A DNA stretch of 32,176 bases from Desulfosporosinus sp. (GCA_020719775.1 DYPS01000027.1:1-32176), one strand, 5' to 3'; positions 1 to 7,544 are shown, counted from the first letter of the stretch. A program made the numbers and translations. Notes: a model not told the origin generated them from the letters alone.

Positions 1-591
1 TAAAAATGAAGCGACCATCCCAGTCCCACAAGCAAGAGTCTCACCCTCAACACCCCTCTCAAATGTTCTCACATACAATTTCCCATCCTCTACTTTGGCA
101 AAGTTGACATTGGCATTGTATTTAGCTCTGAGTCTTGCACATACTTCAAGGTCAAAATCATTTAAATCTTCAGTTATTATCACAATATGAGGAACACCAG
201 TATTAACTATCCAGCATAAAAATCCCTCTTCGTTAAATGGCTCTTTAACCTCAAAAGGTTTGGTCATCTGAGTTTCTACGATATCACCATCTATGGTGCA
301 GTTTATCTCCCCAGCACCTGTTAAAAACTTTGTAAAACTACCAACAAGCTGATTTGTATAAGCATACAAAGCAACCGCTCTCGTCCCATTTCCACACATC
401 GTAGCAGTTGAGCCATCGTTGTTATAAAAAAGCCATTCAAAGTCATATACGATATGAGGCACAACTACAATAAGCCCATCCACAGCCTCTTTTTTGCATA
501 TTTCTATCGCCAATGCACTATAATCTTTTCTCTCATTTGTATGGAAAATTACAAAGGTATTCCCACTTGCATCATATTTTGAGTATCTCAT
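1..591 (-). CDS. dapF: Diaminopimelate epimerase, 3' end cut by window edge
   Basis: Converts LL-diaminopimelate to the meso form in the cytoplasm, the last step before meso-DAP feeds peptidoglycan and lysine synthesis. My own translation from the ATG at 591-589 gives 197 residues without a stop before the window edge; the family is usually about 250-280 residues, so the C-terminus is missing. The first catalytic cysteine (about C66) sits in NNDGSTATMCGNGTR and the second (about C188) in GETLACGTG, both classic DapF motifs. The N-terminus MRYSKYDASGNTFVIF matches the family start. It overlaps the end of coaE by 20 bases, so the two are almost certainly co-transcribed as the last genes of the ispDF operon. 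Confidence 0.96.
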   Translation of the reverse strand, partial: MRYSKYDASGNTFVIFHTNERKDYSALAIEICKKEAVDGLIVVVPHIVYDFEWLFYNNDGSTATMCGNGTRAVALYAYTNQLVGSFTKFLTGAGEINCTIDGDIVETQMTKPFEVKEPFNEEGFLCWIVNTGVPHIVIITEDLNDFDLEVCARLRAKYNANVNFAKVEDGKLYVRTFERGVEGETLACGTGMVASFL

Positions 592-1156
592 TTTTGATCC
601 TTTCTACTTCGGAAGTTAAATATTTTAAATCTTTGCTATTATCGATAACATACATCGCTAACCGTTTTTTCTCTTCGATATCCATTTGATTGTTTATTCT
701 GGCAAGTGCCGTCACCTCATCACATTTATCTCGTTTTCGAAGTCTCTCTACTTGAATCTCTTTTGGAGTATAAACAGCGATACTTTTTCCTATGTCATAG
801 TTTTTATTTTCAAAAAAAAGTGGAATATCAATAAGATATGGTTTGTTTTTTGATTCAAACAAAGAAGCCTCTTTTTGAATCTCCTCTTTGATAAGTGGAT
901 GGATAAAGTTTTCTAATTTTTTCTTTTCATCACTATTATTGAAAATAAGATTTCCAAGTTCTTTTCGCAAAACCTTCCCATTCTCTACATATTCATCTCC
1001 AAAAAGGGAAGCAATAGTATCGCTATGAATATCAAGTAATTTATGAGCTATCTTATCAGCATCGATTGTTAAAAATCCATGCAACATAAACAAGTTTGCA
1101 ACAGTGCTTTTCCCTGTCGCTATCCCACCTGTTAATACGACTGCATTTTTAAACAT
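572..1156 (-). CDS. coaE: Dephospho-CoA kinase
   Basis: Phosphorylates the ribose 3'-hydroxyl of dephospho-CoA with ATP, the last step of CoA synthesis. The 194-residue length is normal. A P-loop is visible near the N-terminus (GGIATGKST, about residues 10-18), followed by the family's DADKIAH segment (about 32-38) and a lid-like arginine-rich region (QVERLRKRD). Its ATG shares one base with the stop of the upstream speE-like gene (TAATG), which points to translational coupling. The pathway's first enzyme, coaX, is elsewhere in this window (20540-21190). Confidence 0.96.
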   Translation of the reverse strand: MFKNAVVLTGGIATGKSTVANLFMLHGFLTIDADKIAHKLLDIHSDTIASLFGDEYVENGKVLRKELGNLIFNNSDEKKKLENFIHPLIKEEIQKEASLFESKNKPYLIDIPLFFENKNYDIGKSIAVYTPKEIQVERLRKRDKCDEVTALARINNQMDIEEKKRLAMYVIDNSKDLKYLTSEVERIKNEILKI

Positions 1157-1683
1157 TATCGTTTAGCTATTCCAGTCAATGGTTTTTGGATATAGTTTGG
1201 CATTACAAAAGAAGCATTATGAAGTTCAGTATTATAATAATTTGCTTCTATAAAATCACTTCTATCCAAAATAATATCCGCTTGTGGATGGTATTTTTTA
1301 GATCCAAGAATCATCATCCCAGCATCACTTTTATAAGGCATCGCTATCCAAAAGTTTTTAGCTACTACAGAAAGACTATTCTTCATCAATTCAGTATTTT
1401 CATCAAATGAAATCACTTTAGAAGCAAATACTCCACACACACCATCTAAGTTTCTCATCACATTTGCCATAACAAAATCATCAAGTACATCACTATTATA
1501 AATTACAACATCAAATATGCCATCGATATTAAAACTATCGCTATAAACTATCTCAGCATCATATTTTGCCAATTCATTTCTGATTGAATCATCTGCTAAG
1601 ATCGCTAAAACTTTTTTTGCATCTTTATGTGTACACATCGGGATATGTACTAACATTTCACCGTTTATTATATTTTTATCCAT
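1156..1683 (-). CDS. SpeE-like protein (spermidine synthase family), probably catalytically degenerate
   Basis: The C-terminal part resembles aminopropyltransferases: NYYNTELHNASFVMPNYI matches the conserved YYN-H-A-F-LP end of SpeE, and the stretch EMLVHIPMCTHKDAKKVL matches the segment just before the cofactor-binding strand. The protein is only 175 residues against about 260-290 for SpeE. Where SpeE has its glycine-rich GGxDGG loop this protein reads AILADDSIRN, so binding of decarboxylated SAM looks unlikely. Two ATGs are possible. The one at 1683-1681 has AGGA nine bases upstream, whereas the one at 1689-1687 has it only three bases upstream, so I prefer the former. It lies between pgpA and coaE in the ispDF operon. 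Function is unknown; it may be structural or a pseudoenzyme. Confidence 0.7.
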   Translation of the reverse strand: MDKNIINGEMLVHIPMCTHKDAKKVLAILADDSIRNELAKYDAEIVYSDSFNIDGIFDVVIYNSDVLDDFVMANVMRNLDGVCGVFASKVISFDENTELMKNSLSVVAKNFWIAMPYKSDAGMMILGSKKYHPQADIILDRSDFIEANYYNTELHNASFVMPNYIQKPLTGIAKR

Positions 1684-1736
1684 TATCATTATTCCTATTT
1701 TTTATTTTGAGGCATATTAACTAAGTTTTTTTAATT

Positions 1737-2213
1737 CTATATGAAAGTAATTATCAAATAATTTACTAAAGCTGTGCATAAACCAGCAAATATTCCAGCC
1801 ACAACATCATCACCCATTACACCCATTCCACCACCGACATCTCTATCAATTCTCCCAATAACAGAAGGCTTCCAAATATCAAAAAGCCTAAAAAATATAA
1901 ATGCGATAAAGCCTAAAAAATAATCATCTGCCATAACTCCACCGATGCTCATAGCAATCCACATTCCAGCTAATTCATCAATAACTATTTCGCTATTATC
2001 GTGCGTTCCAACCTCTTTTTCATAAATATTGATCTCCTTAACTGCTATAATAGTTATCAAAAGAGAAAGGAGAAAAAGGGTTGTTGGTCCGAAAAGTTCC
2101 AATACGGCAAATCCAAAAACAAGTGCGACAAAACTCCCAACAGTTCCTGGTGCTTTTTTGGACAATCCACTATAAAAAAGGGTTAAAAATATTTTTCTTA
2201 TTGCTTGATTCAT
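1737..2213 (-). CDS. pgpA: Phosphatidylglycerophosphatase A
   Basis: Inner-membrane enzyme that dephosphorylates phosphatidylglycerol phosphate to phosphatidylglycerol. The 158 residues carry the PgpA signature segments: KKAPGTVGS near the N-terminus, DNSEIVIDELAGMW in the middle, and an acidic and glycine-rich stretch (DRDVGGGMGVMGDD) near the end that supplies likely metal-binding aspartates. Several hydrophobic segments fit a small integral membrane protein. The start ATG shares one base with the stop of the upstream regulator gene (TAATG), so the two are likely coupled. There is a 53-base gap before the speE-like gene downstream. Confidence 0.95.
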   Translation of the reverse strand: MNQAIRKIFLTLFYSGLSKKAPGTVGSFVALVFGFAVLELFGPTTLFLLSLLITIIAVKEINIYEKEVGTHDNSEIVIDELAGMWIAMSIGGVMADDYFLGFIAFIFFRLFDIWKPSVIGRIDRDVGGGMGVMGDDVVAGIFAGLCTALVNYLIITFI

Positions 2214-3094
2214 TATTTATCTTTCTCTATTCCAAATTTTTTTCTTTTTTCCCAAAGCGATTTTCTACTAATTCCTAATTTTTTACTAAGTTCCGTATCT
2301 GGATAAGTGTGTTGAAAATTTAAAACCATCAGCTTAACATATTCGTTGATAGTTAGAATAGTATCATTTTGTGTTGTTCTTAGCTCTTTCTTGATTGTGG
2401 TTTTCTCATAAGGAAAATTATCCACATTATCCAAAGAGCACAAAACTACATCATAATTTTTAATATTTTTCAATAATAATTCTTTTGAACTATTTTTAAC
2501 ATTATGAAGATCATAAATATAAATCAACTTCTCTTTCGAATTAGAAAAATCAAATTTAAACTCTTTCATTAATGAAACAAATAAAATCTCTTTTCCCAGT
2601 TTTTTTGCGAGTTCAAATACTATTTTATCTGCTTCTTTCTGATCATTTGTTTCAATCAAATAAGGAAACGTTGATGGTAAAACTATATTTTCCGAGGTTG
2701 ATTGAAACAAAAAATTCATATAATTTTCTAGTGCTTTATTTTTCTTTTCTAAATTTTTAAACTCTTCATAATGTTTAATCTTACGAAGTAATTCACTAAT
2801 ACTAAACGGTTTCAAAACATAATCATCTGCACCAGCTTTTAGTGGTTTTGTCACCGTAGCATCACTAATATAAGAAACCAACAAAATAATTGTACTCTTA
2901 TGATATTTTGCAACTATTTCGTTAGTCTCTCCTACTGAAATATTTGTAGATAATAATATAGTATCGTACAATTTCTGATTATCAACTTCCGTAACAGAAG
3001 CATAATGGTTTACATTGTAGCCATCATCTTGAAGCTTTAAAGAAACTTTTTGTGCTAGATAAATATCATCTTCCAAAATTAAAATATTCATCAT
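2213..3094 (-). CDS. HP1021-type atypical response regulator
   Basis: A 293-residue DNA-binding regulator. Residues 3-112 form a receiver domain with the acidic pair E8-D9-D10 and the conserved lysine K95 (VLKPF), but the phosphoacceptor position at the end of strand 3 (YDTILLSTN) is Ser49 rather than Asp, so ordinary phosphorylation is not expected. The C-terminus (about 266-290, LSKKLGISRKSLWEKRKK) is a Fis-like helix-turn-helix. Position next to ispDF matches HP1020-HP1021 in Helicobacter pylori and Cj1607-Cj1608 in Campylobacter jejuni (from memory). HP1021 is reported as a redox-responsive regulator that also binds oriC. Here there is a single cysteine (C219), so any redox sensing would have to work differently. 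GGAGAG lies nine bases before the first of two adjacent ATGs. Confidence 0.85.
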   Translation of the reverse strand: MMNILILEDDIYLAQKVSLKLQDDGYNVNHYASVTEVDNQKLYDTILLSTNISVGETNEIVAKYHKSTIILLVSYISDATVTKPLKAGADDYVLKPFSISELLRKIKHYEEFKNLEKKNKALENYMNFLFQSTSENIVLPSTFPYLIETNDQKEADKIVFELAKKLGKEILFVSLMKEFKFDFSNSKEKLIYIYDLHNVKNSSKELLLKNIKNYDVVLCSLDNVDNFPYEKTTIKKELRTTQNDTILTINEYVKLMVLNFQHTYPDTELSKKLGISRKSLWEKRKKFGIEKDK

Positions 3095-3098
3095 ATAG

Positions 3099-4220
3099 CT
3101 AAACTCTCCAATCGTAATACTTCAAATTTGCAATACTTTGGACCACAAGCCCTTCAGATCTTCCTACAAAACCTAGTTCTTCTCCAGTTGTAGCTTTTAT
3201 ATTCACTTTATATATTGGCAAATCCAAAAGATTTGCCAAAGATTGTTTTATCTCCATTTTGTATGGATTTATTTTTGGCACTTGAGCCAATATCGTCACA
3301 TCAACATTAACGATACAAAAACCAACATTTTTGACAAATTTTACAATCTCTTGCAATAAAACTTTAGAATCAGCCCCTTTATATTTCATATCAGTATCAG
3401 GAAAAAACTCCCCAATATCCCCAGCTCCGCAAGCACCAAGTATAGCATCAATAATACTATGAATCAAAACATCTCCATCACTATGTGCCTTAAATCCAAA
3501 GTCACTTACTATCTGGATTCCTCCTAAAAACATCTTTTTCCCATCTTCAAATGGATGAATGTCAATTCCAGTTCCAACAAAAAAATCTTTCGAAGGAGCT
3601 GGGAGACAAGAAACTTTATTCAATTCTTCACCAAATGTAAGCTTTATAGAATTGGCTGAACCTTTTACATAAAATATCGTTCCGCCAATATTTTTAATAG
3701 CACTGCTATCATCTGTAAAAAGTTTTTTTTGCTCAAGGGCTTCTTGAAGTTTTGCAGTAAGGCTTAGTTGTGGGGTTTGAATCAGCTTAATCTCATCACG
3801 ATTAAGAGTTTCAGCCCCATAAACAACTGTATCTGATGACGAAAGACAAGGAACTATGCAATCTGCCCTCTCTTTGTTTGAAAGAAGATTATTAATCACT
3901 TCTCCAGGGATACAACATCTTGCGACATCAGTAACCATAACATATTTTGATGTTACATTTTGTAAACCATTCATCATTGAGTATTGTCTTTCTTCGCCAC
4001 CTTGGACAAATTCATATTTGTCACTAAAGTTTTTCATATATTTTAATTCTTTTTGGTGGGCTACGATTATTATTTTTGCAAATGTATAATAATTTTCAAA
4101 CATTTTTGCAACATAAAGCCAAAGAGGAATCTCTCCACATCTAATCCATTGCTTTTTGGGTTCCAATGCGAATCTACTGGAATCCCCAGCGCATAAAACT
4201 ATTAAAGTTATATCAAACAA
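3099..4220 (-). CDS. ispDF: Bifunctional IspD/IspF, MEP isoprenoid pathway
   Basis: A 373-residue fusion. The N-terminal part (about 1-210) is 2-C-methyl-D-erythritol 4-phosphate cytidylyltransferase with a variant nucleotide-binding loop (LCAGDSSRF, then PKKQW) and the VTDVARCC and KLIQTPQ segments. The C-terminal part (about 215-373) is 2-C-methyl-D-erythritol 2,4-cyclodiphosphate synthase: GTGIDIHPF supplies the DxH zinc ligands, followed by AHSDGDVLIHS and KATTGEELGFVGR. Fused IspDF is common in Campylobacterota. The start codon is TTG at 4220-4218; AAGGA six bases upstream supports it, and no better ATG is present. It is first in the operon that continues to dapF and supplies precursors for the polyprenyl synthase at 28195-29097. 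Confidence 0.97.
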   Translation of the reverse strand: MFDITLIVLCAGDSSRFALEPKKQWIRCGEIPLWLYVAKMFENYYTFAKIIIVAHQKELKYMKNFSDKYEFVQGGEERQYSMMNGLQNVTSKYVMVTDVARCCIPGEVINNLLSNKERADCIVPCLSSSDTVVYGAETLNRDEIKLIQTPQLSLTAKLQEALEQKKLFTDDSSAIKNIGGTIFYVKGSANSIKLTFGEELNKVSCLPAPSKDFFVGTGIDIHPFEDGKKMFLGGIQIVSDFGFKAHSDGDVLIHSIIDAILGACGAGDIGEFFPDTDMKYKGADSKVLLQEIVKFVKNVGFCIVNVDVTILAQVPKINPYKMEIKQSLANLLDLPIYKVNIKATTGEELGFVGRSEGLVVQSIANLKYYDWRV

Positions 4221-4270
4221 TTATCTTCCTTAAAATCTGAAATCATTCTTAGTGTGTAAAAAAGTTACGG

Positions 4271-4276
4271 ATTATA
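4271..4276 (-). promoter_or_regulatory. -10 box for the ispDF operon
   Basis: A perfect TATAAT on the minus strand, 50 bases upstream of the TTG start of ispDF, in an AT-rich intergenic region. No other promoter is evident before dapF, so it probably drives the whole six-gene operon. Prediction from sequence only. Confidence 0.55.
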
Positions 4277-4297
4277 ATAAACTCTTCCTTAATTAAA

Positions 4298-4316
4298 ATT
4301 GTAATCAGACTACAAT
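4298..4316 (-). terminator. Weak hairpin at the end of the bioC-like gene
   Basis: Six-base arms ATTGTA and TACAAT around a seven-base loop overlap the stop codon of the methyltransferase gene. On the minus strand the hairpin is followed by TTTTAATT. The stem is short and AT-rich, so termination would be inefficient. Confidence 0.25.
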
Positions 4317-4990
4317 GAAATAAACACTACTTCAAAACTAAGATAATCATACTGATAACTTTTATAAAGGTTTTTAGCCTCACGAAATTCAAGCTTATTT
4401 CCACCACCTACGCCCGAATTTTTTATGTAATCAAATAATTCTTGTTTGTTTTCAAAATAAAGCTTGTATTCAAAAACTTCAAAAGTCGGATTGTATGGCA
4501 TAAAAGCATCTTGTATTTCATCGAGCGAAAGAATTGATTTTGGTTGTTTTGTGATTTTATAAATCTCTTTAAAAGTATTGGAGGTAAATAACGCCCCTTT
4601 GAATTGTTTTGTTTTTGGTAAAATCATTTCAAGAAGGGAAGAGATATCCTTTGACCACTGAAGAGCCGACGAAGAGATAATCAAATCATAATTGTCATTT
4701 TTTATCTCTTCAAAAAAATCTGGTGAATCAAAATCAAAACATTTTACAATTAAATTTTCATCCTTTGGATGTAATTCGCACATCTTATAAGAAAAATCAA
4801 TCGCTTTATAACTTTCATATTCCCAATCAACTTCTCTAAAGATTTGTCCGGAACCACAACCAAGTTCTAAAATATTTTTTGGTTTTAAATCTATCTCACG
4901 TACCAATGCTTTGGAAACAATTCTTTGAATGATATTGTTATCATCATAATCTTTTGCATATTTTGTAAACTTATTTTGAATTAAACTCAT
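4310..4990 (-). CDS. SAM-dependent methyltransferase, BioC-like
   Basis: A 226-residue class I methyltransferase. The N-terminus (NKFTKYAKDYDDNNIIQ) resembles the F-x-A-x-x-Y-D-x-x-A-x-x-Q lead of malonyl-ACP O-methyltransferase BioC. The SAM-binding loop ILELGCGSGQ lies at about 40-49, and ALQW (about 109-112) and the KNSGVGGG-type loop in the C-terminal third are also BioC-like. If it is BioC, it would methylate malonyl-ACP to start pimelate synthesis for biotin. No biotin genes are adjacent, so the substrate is inferred from sequence alone. The gene stands alone, divergent from secG, and has no clear Shine-Dalgarno sequence before its ATG. Confidence 0.72.
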   Translation of the reverse strand: MSLIQNKFTKYAKDYDDNNIIQRIVSKALVREIDLKPKNILELGCGSGQIFREVDWEYESYKAIDFSYKMCELHPKDENLIVKCFDFDSPDFFEEIKNDNYDLIISSSALQWSKDISSLLEMILPKTKQFKGALFTSNTFKEIYKITKQPKSILSLDEIQDAFMPYNPTFEVFEYKLYFENKQELFDYIKNSGVGGGNKLEFREAKNLYKSYQYDYLSFEVVFISL

Positions 4991-4996
4991 AAAGAG

Positions 4997-5018
4997 ATTT
5001 TATCTTTATATTAGTATA
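4997..5018 (-). promoter_or_regulatory. Possible -10 boxes for the bioC-like gene
   Basis: On the minus strand TATACT (5018-5013) lies 22 bases before the ATG, and GATAAAAT (5004-4997) lies only six bases before it. Use of the second would give an almost leaderless transcript. Which one is used cannot be told from sequence. Confidence 0.35.
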
Positions 5019-5022
5019 TTTT

Positions 5023-5031
5023 TGATAAAAT
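5023..5031 (+). promoter_or_regulatory. -10 box for secG
   Basis: TGATAAAAT, preceded by a T-run, lies 31 bases upstream of the secG ATG. The same GATAAAAT form occurs before the RDD gene (7508-7515) and rpsF (17976-17983), and it fits the Campylobacterota housekeeping -10. Confidence 0.55.
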
Positions 5032-5062
5032 TTGAGAAATTTCTAAAAAATAGGACACTTAA

Positions 5063-5425
5063 ATGGCATCTACACTATTGATTATTCAACTCGTTTTAAC
5101 TATTCTCATTATCATTGCAATACTTTTACAAAAAAGTGCTAGTATGGGATTAGGAGCTTATAGCGGAGGAAACGACACCATGTTTGGAGCAAAAGGACCG
5201 GCAAATGTTTTAGTTAAGATTACATTTGTTTTAGGGGCTTTATTTGTTATCAATACAATAACTTTAGGTTACACTTATAATAGCGAAAGAAATAAAAGTA
5301 TTGTTGACACGATTAATACAAATAATCTTATTCCTCAAGCTCCCGCTAAAGGATTAGCAGTACCAGCTGCTCCAGTAGCAAGCGATGCATCTGCTCCAGC
5401 ACCAGTTGTGCCAAGTCCTAAATAG
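5063..5425 (+). CDS. secG: Preprotein translocase subunit SecG
   Basis: Small inner-membrane subunit of the SecYEG channel that aids SecA-driven export. The 120 residues show two membrane segments (about 3-22 and 51-70) joined by the typical cytoplasmic loop with SASMGLGAYSGG and DTMFGAKGPAN. The last 25 residues are rich in Ala and Pro, a low-complexity tail of no clear role. AGGA is eight bases before the ATG. It is followed by a strong AT-rich hairpin and then frr. Confidence 0.95.
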   Translation: MASTLLIIQLVLTILIIIAILLQKSASMGLGAYSGGNDTMFGAKGPANVLVKITFVLGALFVINTITLGYTYNSERNKSIVDTINTNNLIPQAPAKGLAVPAAPVASDASAPAPVVPSPK

Positions 5426-5459
5426 TTTTTTTGAGATATAATTTTTTATCTCAAAAAAA
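5426..5459 (+). other. Perfect 13-bp inverted repeat between secG and frr
   Basis: TTTTTTTGAGATA (5426-5438) pairs exactly with TATCTCAAAAAAA (5447-5459) around an eight-base loop, starting right after the secG stop. The order is T-tract, stem, A-tract, the reverse of a usual intrinsic terminator, so no U-tract follows the hairpin on either strand. It may be an RNA processing or stability element rather than a terminator. Confidence 0.6.
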
Positions 5460-5493
5460 TCTAGCTAATTCAAACTAAAATCAAGGAGAAAAA

Positions 5494-6051
5494 ATGTTAA
5501 ATGATATTTATAGCGAAACAAAAACAGCTATGGAAAAAAGTATTGAAGCTCTCAAAAGAGATTACCAAACACTCAGAACTGGAAAAGTAAATCCAGCTAT
5601 TTTAGATAATGTGACTGTTGATTATTATGGAAGCAAAACTGGACTTGCTCAAATAGCTCAAATTTTAACTCCAGATGCAACAACTATCAAAATCACACCT
5701 TGGGAAAAAGGGCTTATTGGAGCGATTGAAAAAGCTATTCAAATAGCAAATATCGGTGTCAATCCAAACAACAATGGTGAATGTATCCAATTATTTTTTC
5801 CACCTATGACAGTTGATCAAAGAAAAGAGAGCGTTAAAGGTGCTAAAGTGATGACTGATAATGCAAAAGTTGCTATTAGAAATATTAGAAAAAATAGTAA
5901 TGATAAAATTAAAAAACTTCAAAAAGATAAAGCTATTACAGATGATGAAACAAAAAAAGCAGAAGCTGAAGTACAAAAAATCACAGATGGTTATATTGTA
6001 AAAGCGGATGATACTTTTAAAACTAAAGAAGTTGAAATATTAAAGGTATAG
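5494..6051 (+). CDS. frr: Ribosome recycling factor
   Basis: Works with EF-G to split post-termination ribosomes and release mRNA and tRNA. The 185 residues are the standard family length. The family pattern is clear: [19 protein letters not shown] near the N-terminus, [19 protein letters not shown] in domain II, and [17 protein letters not shown] followed by a long charged helix at the end. AAGGAG sits before the ATG. pyrE follows after two bases, so the two genes are probably one transcript. Confidence 0.97.
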   Translation: MLNDIYSETKTAMEKSIEALKRDYQTLRTGKVNPAILDNVTVDYYGSKTGLAQIAQILTPDATTIKITPWEKGLIGAIEKAIQIANIGVNPNNNGECIQLFFPPMTVDQRKESVKGAKVMTDNAKVAIRNIRKNSNDKIKKLQKDKAITDDETKKAEAEVQKITDGYIVKADDTFKTKEVEILKV

Positions 6052-6053
6052 AT

Positions 6054-6662
6054 ATGAATATCGAACAAATATACAAAGACTCAAACGCACTTTTAGAAGG
6101 TCACTTCAAATTGAGTAGCGGTAACCACTCTAAAAACTATCTTCAAAGTGCAAAAGTACTTGAAGACCCAAAAACTGCTAACCTTTTAGCAGAAGCATTA
6201 GCGAAACAAATAACCGATAGTGGTATCAAAATCGATGCTGTTTGTTCCCCTGCTCTTGGTGGACTTATTGCAGGATTTGCGCTTGCAACTGCACTTGATG
6301 TAAGATTTATTTTCGCAGAACGAATCGATGGTGAAATGAGTATTCGAAGAGGTTTTGAAGTAAAAGCTGGTGAAAAATACCTTGTATGTGAAGATATTAT
6401 TACAACTGGTGGAAGTGCCTTAGAAGCTGCGAAACAAATAGAACTTGCAGGTGGAATTATCGTAGGCTTTGCTGCTTTAGCAAATAGAGGATTTTGTGTA
6501 CGAAATGGGCAAAATGGAACTTCAAAAGCAAACTGCAAACTTCCAGCAAATGTACCACTTTTTGCACTTGAAGACTTTACATTCGAGATGTATTCTCCGG
6601 AAGAGTGTCCTATGTGCAAAGAAGGAAGTATCGCTTATAAACCAGGAAGTAGAGGGAATTAA
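6054..6662 (+). CDS. pyrE: Orotate phosphoribosyltransferase
   Basis: Joins orotate and PRPP to give orotidine 5'-monophosphate in pyrimidine synthesis. The 202-residue protein has the PRPP-binding motif [15 protein letters not shown] at about residues 111-125, and [16 protein letters not shown] at the N-terminus, which is typical of the family. A C-terminal segment, [10 protein letters not shown], is seen in the longer type of PyrE. AAAGG just before the ATG lies inside the last codons of frr. An intrinsic terminator begins within its last codons. Confidence 0.96.
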   Translation: MNIEQIYKDSNALLEGHFKLSSGNHSKNYLQSAKVLEDPKTANLLAEALAKQITDSGIKIDAVCSPALGGLIAGFALATALDVRFIFAERIDGEMSIRRGFEVKAGEKYLVCEDIITTGGSALEAAKQIELAGGIIVGFAALANRGFCVRNGQNGTSKANCKLPANVPLFALEDFTFEMYSPEECPMCKEGSIAYKPGSRGN

Positions 6663-6680
6663 TCTCTCTTCTTCTTTTTT
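6651..6680 (+). terminator. Intrinsic terminator of frr-pyrE
   Basis: AGAGGGA (6651-6657) pairs with TCTCTCT (6663-6669) with one G-U pair around a five-base loop holding the last bases of the stop codon, followed by TCTTCTTTTTT. It separates pyrE from the convergent truC gene. Confidence 0.55.
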
Positions 6681-6683
6681 CTA

Positions 6684-7442
6684 TTATTTTTCTCTAAACA
6701 CTTCTTTATCCCATCCAAATTCATCAAATAATCTTTTAAAATCATTATCAAATGGTGCTTGTATAGTAAGTTCTTCCCCTAAAATTGGATGAAAAAAGTT
6801 GACCTCAAAAGCATGTAAAAGAAGTCGATGTATTCCAAATTCTTCTCTGAAAAATTTATTATGTTCTCCTCGTCCATGTTTTGTATCTCCAATAATATGG
6901 TGAGAAATATGCTTGAGATGACGACGAAGCTGATGTTTTCTTCCTGTTTTTGGATTTAACTTTACAAGTGAGTATCTAGTTGTAGGGTAGCGATCCACTT
7001 CATAAGGTAAAGTAACACTTGCTAGCCTTGAAAATTGTGTCTGTGCCTCTTGAGCTTCTTTGGTAATACCAGCTAATTTTTGTTCTTTTGTATCAAGCAT
7101 TTGGGAAAGTGGATGATCTATAAAGCCAGATTCTATTATATGCCCTCTTGTGACTGCAACGTAAGTTTTAGTAATAGCTCCATTTGTAAACATTTGAGAA
7201 AGCACTTGTGCTACTTCTTGGGATAACCCAAAAAGAAGAATTCCTGAAGTTGGTTTATCAAGTCTATGGACAGGATAAACATATTTCCCAATTTGGTCTC
7301 TCACCATCTGCAAAGCAAAATGAGTTTCATATTTATCAATAGGAGATCTGTGGACAAGAAGGCCAGATGGTTTATTGATTACTATTAAATACTCATCGCA
7401 ATATAGTACCTCTAAGACTTCTTTTAAATTATTATTTTCCAT
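6684..7442 (-). CDS. truC: tRNA pseudouridine synthase C (RluA family)
   Basis: Isomerises a uridine in tRNA, position 65 in the E. coli enzyme. The 252 residues line up with TruC throughout: YLIVINKPSGLLVHRS (about 18-33), the catalytic motif HRLDKPTSG with D62, the TruC-specific RYPTTRYSLVKLNPKTGRK and HQLRRHLKH (about 165-185), and GDTKHG. There is no N-terminal S4 domain, as expected for TruC and unlike RluD. GAGG lies seven bases before the ATG. It is a single gene, convergent with pyrE and divergent from the RDD gene. The site assignment is by similarity; another RluA-type specificity is possible. Confidence 0.88.
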   Translation of the reverse strand: MENNNLKEVLEVLYCDEYLIVINKPSGLLVHRSPIDKYETHFALQMVRDQIGKYVYPVHRLDKPTSGILLFGLSQEVAQVLSQMFTNGAITKTYVAVTRGHIIESGFIDHPLSQMLDTKEQKLAGITKEAQEAQTQFSRLASVTLPYEVDRYPTTRYSLVKLNPKTGRKHQLRRHLKHISHHIIGDTKHGRGEHNKFFREEFGIHRLLLHAFEVNFFHPILGEELTIQAPFDNDFKRLFDEFGWDKEVFREK

Positions 7443-7466
7443 GGTTATTCCTCAAATTTAGAAGTG

Positions 7467-7472
7467 ATTATA
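7467..7472 (-). promoter_or_regulatory. -10 box for truC
   Basis: A perfect TATAAT on the minus strand, 24 bases upstream of the truC ATG. Confidence 0.55.
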
Positions 7473-7507
7473 TCATAGAACCTCATCAACAAATAAAGTA
7501 AACCTAT

Positions 7508-7515
7508 GATAAAAT
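7508..7515 (+). promoter_or_regulatory. -10 box for the RDD gene
   Basis: GATAAAAT lies 29 bases before the GTG start. It probably also drives the MFS gene downstream. Confidence 0.5.
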
Positions 7516-7544
7516 CCCTTCTAAAAAAATAAAAGGTACAAATA

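Noticed and set aside
2213-3094. Naming the regulator FlgR or another sigma54 activator
   Set aside because: There is no P-loop, no GAFTGA and no phosphoacceptor Asp; the ispDF neighbourhood favours the HP1021 family.
4226-4292. TTAAGGAAGA occurring twice upstream of ispDF as a possible operator pair
   Set aside because: One copy is simply the ribosome binding site; a ten-base purine-rich match is likely by chance.
6143-6619. 158-codon open frame on the minus strand opposite pyrE
   Set aside because: It is fully antisense to a gene with clear family motifs and has no ribosome binding site or recognisable product.
6496-6792. Open frame running from the end of pyrE into the end of truC
   Set aside because: It starts within pyrE in another frame, crosses a terminator and runs antisense to truC.
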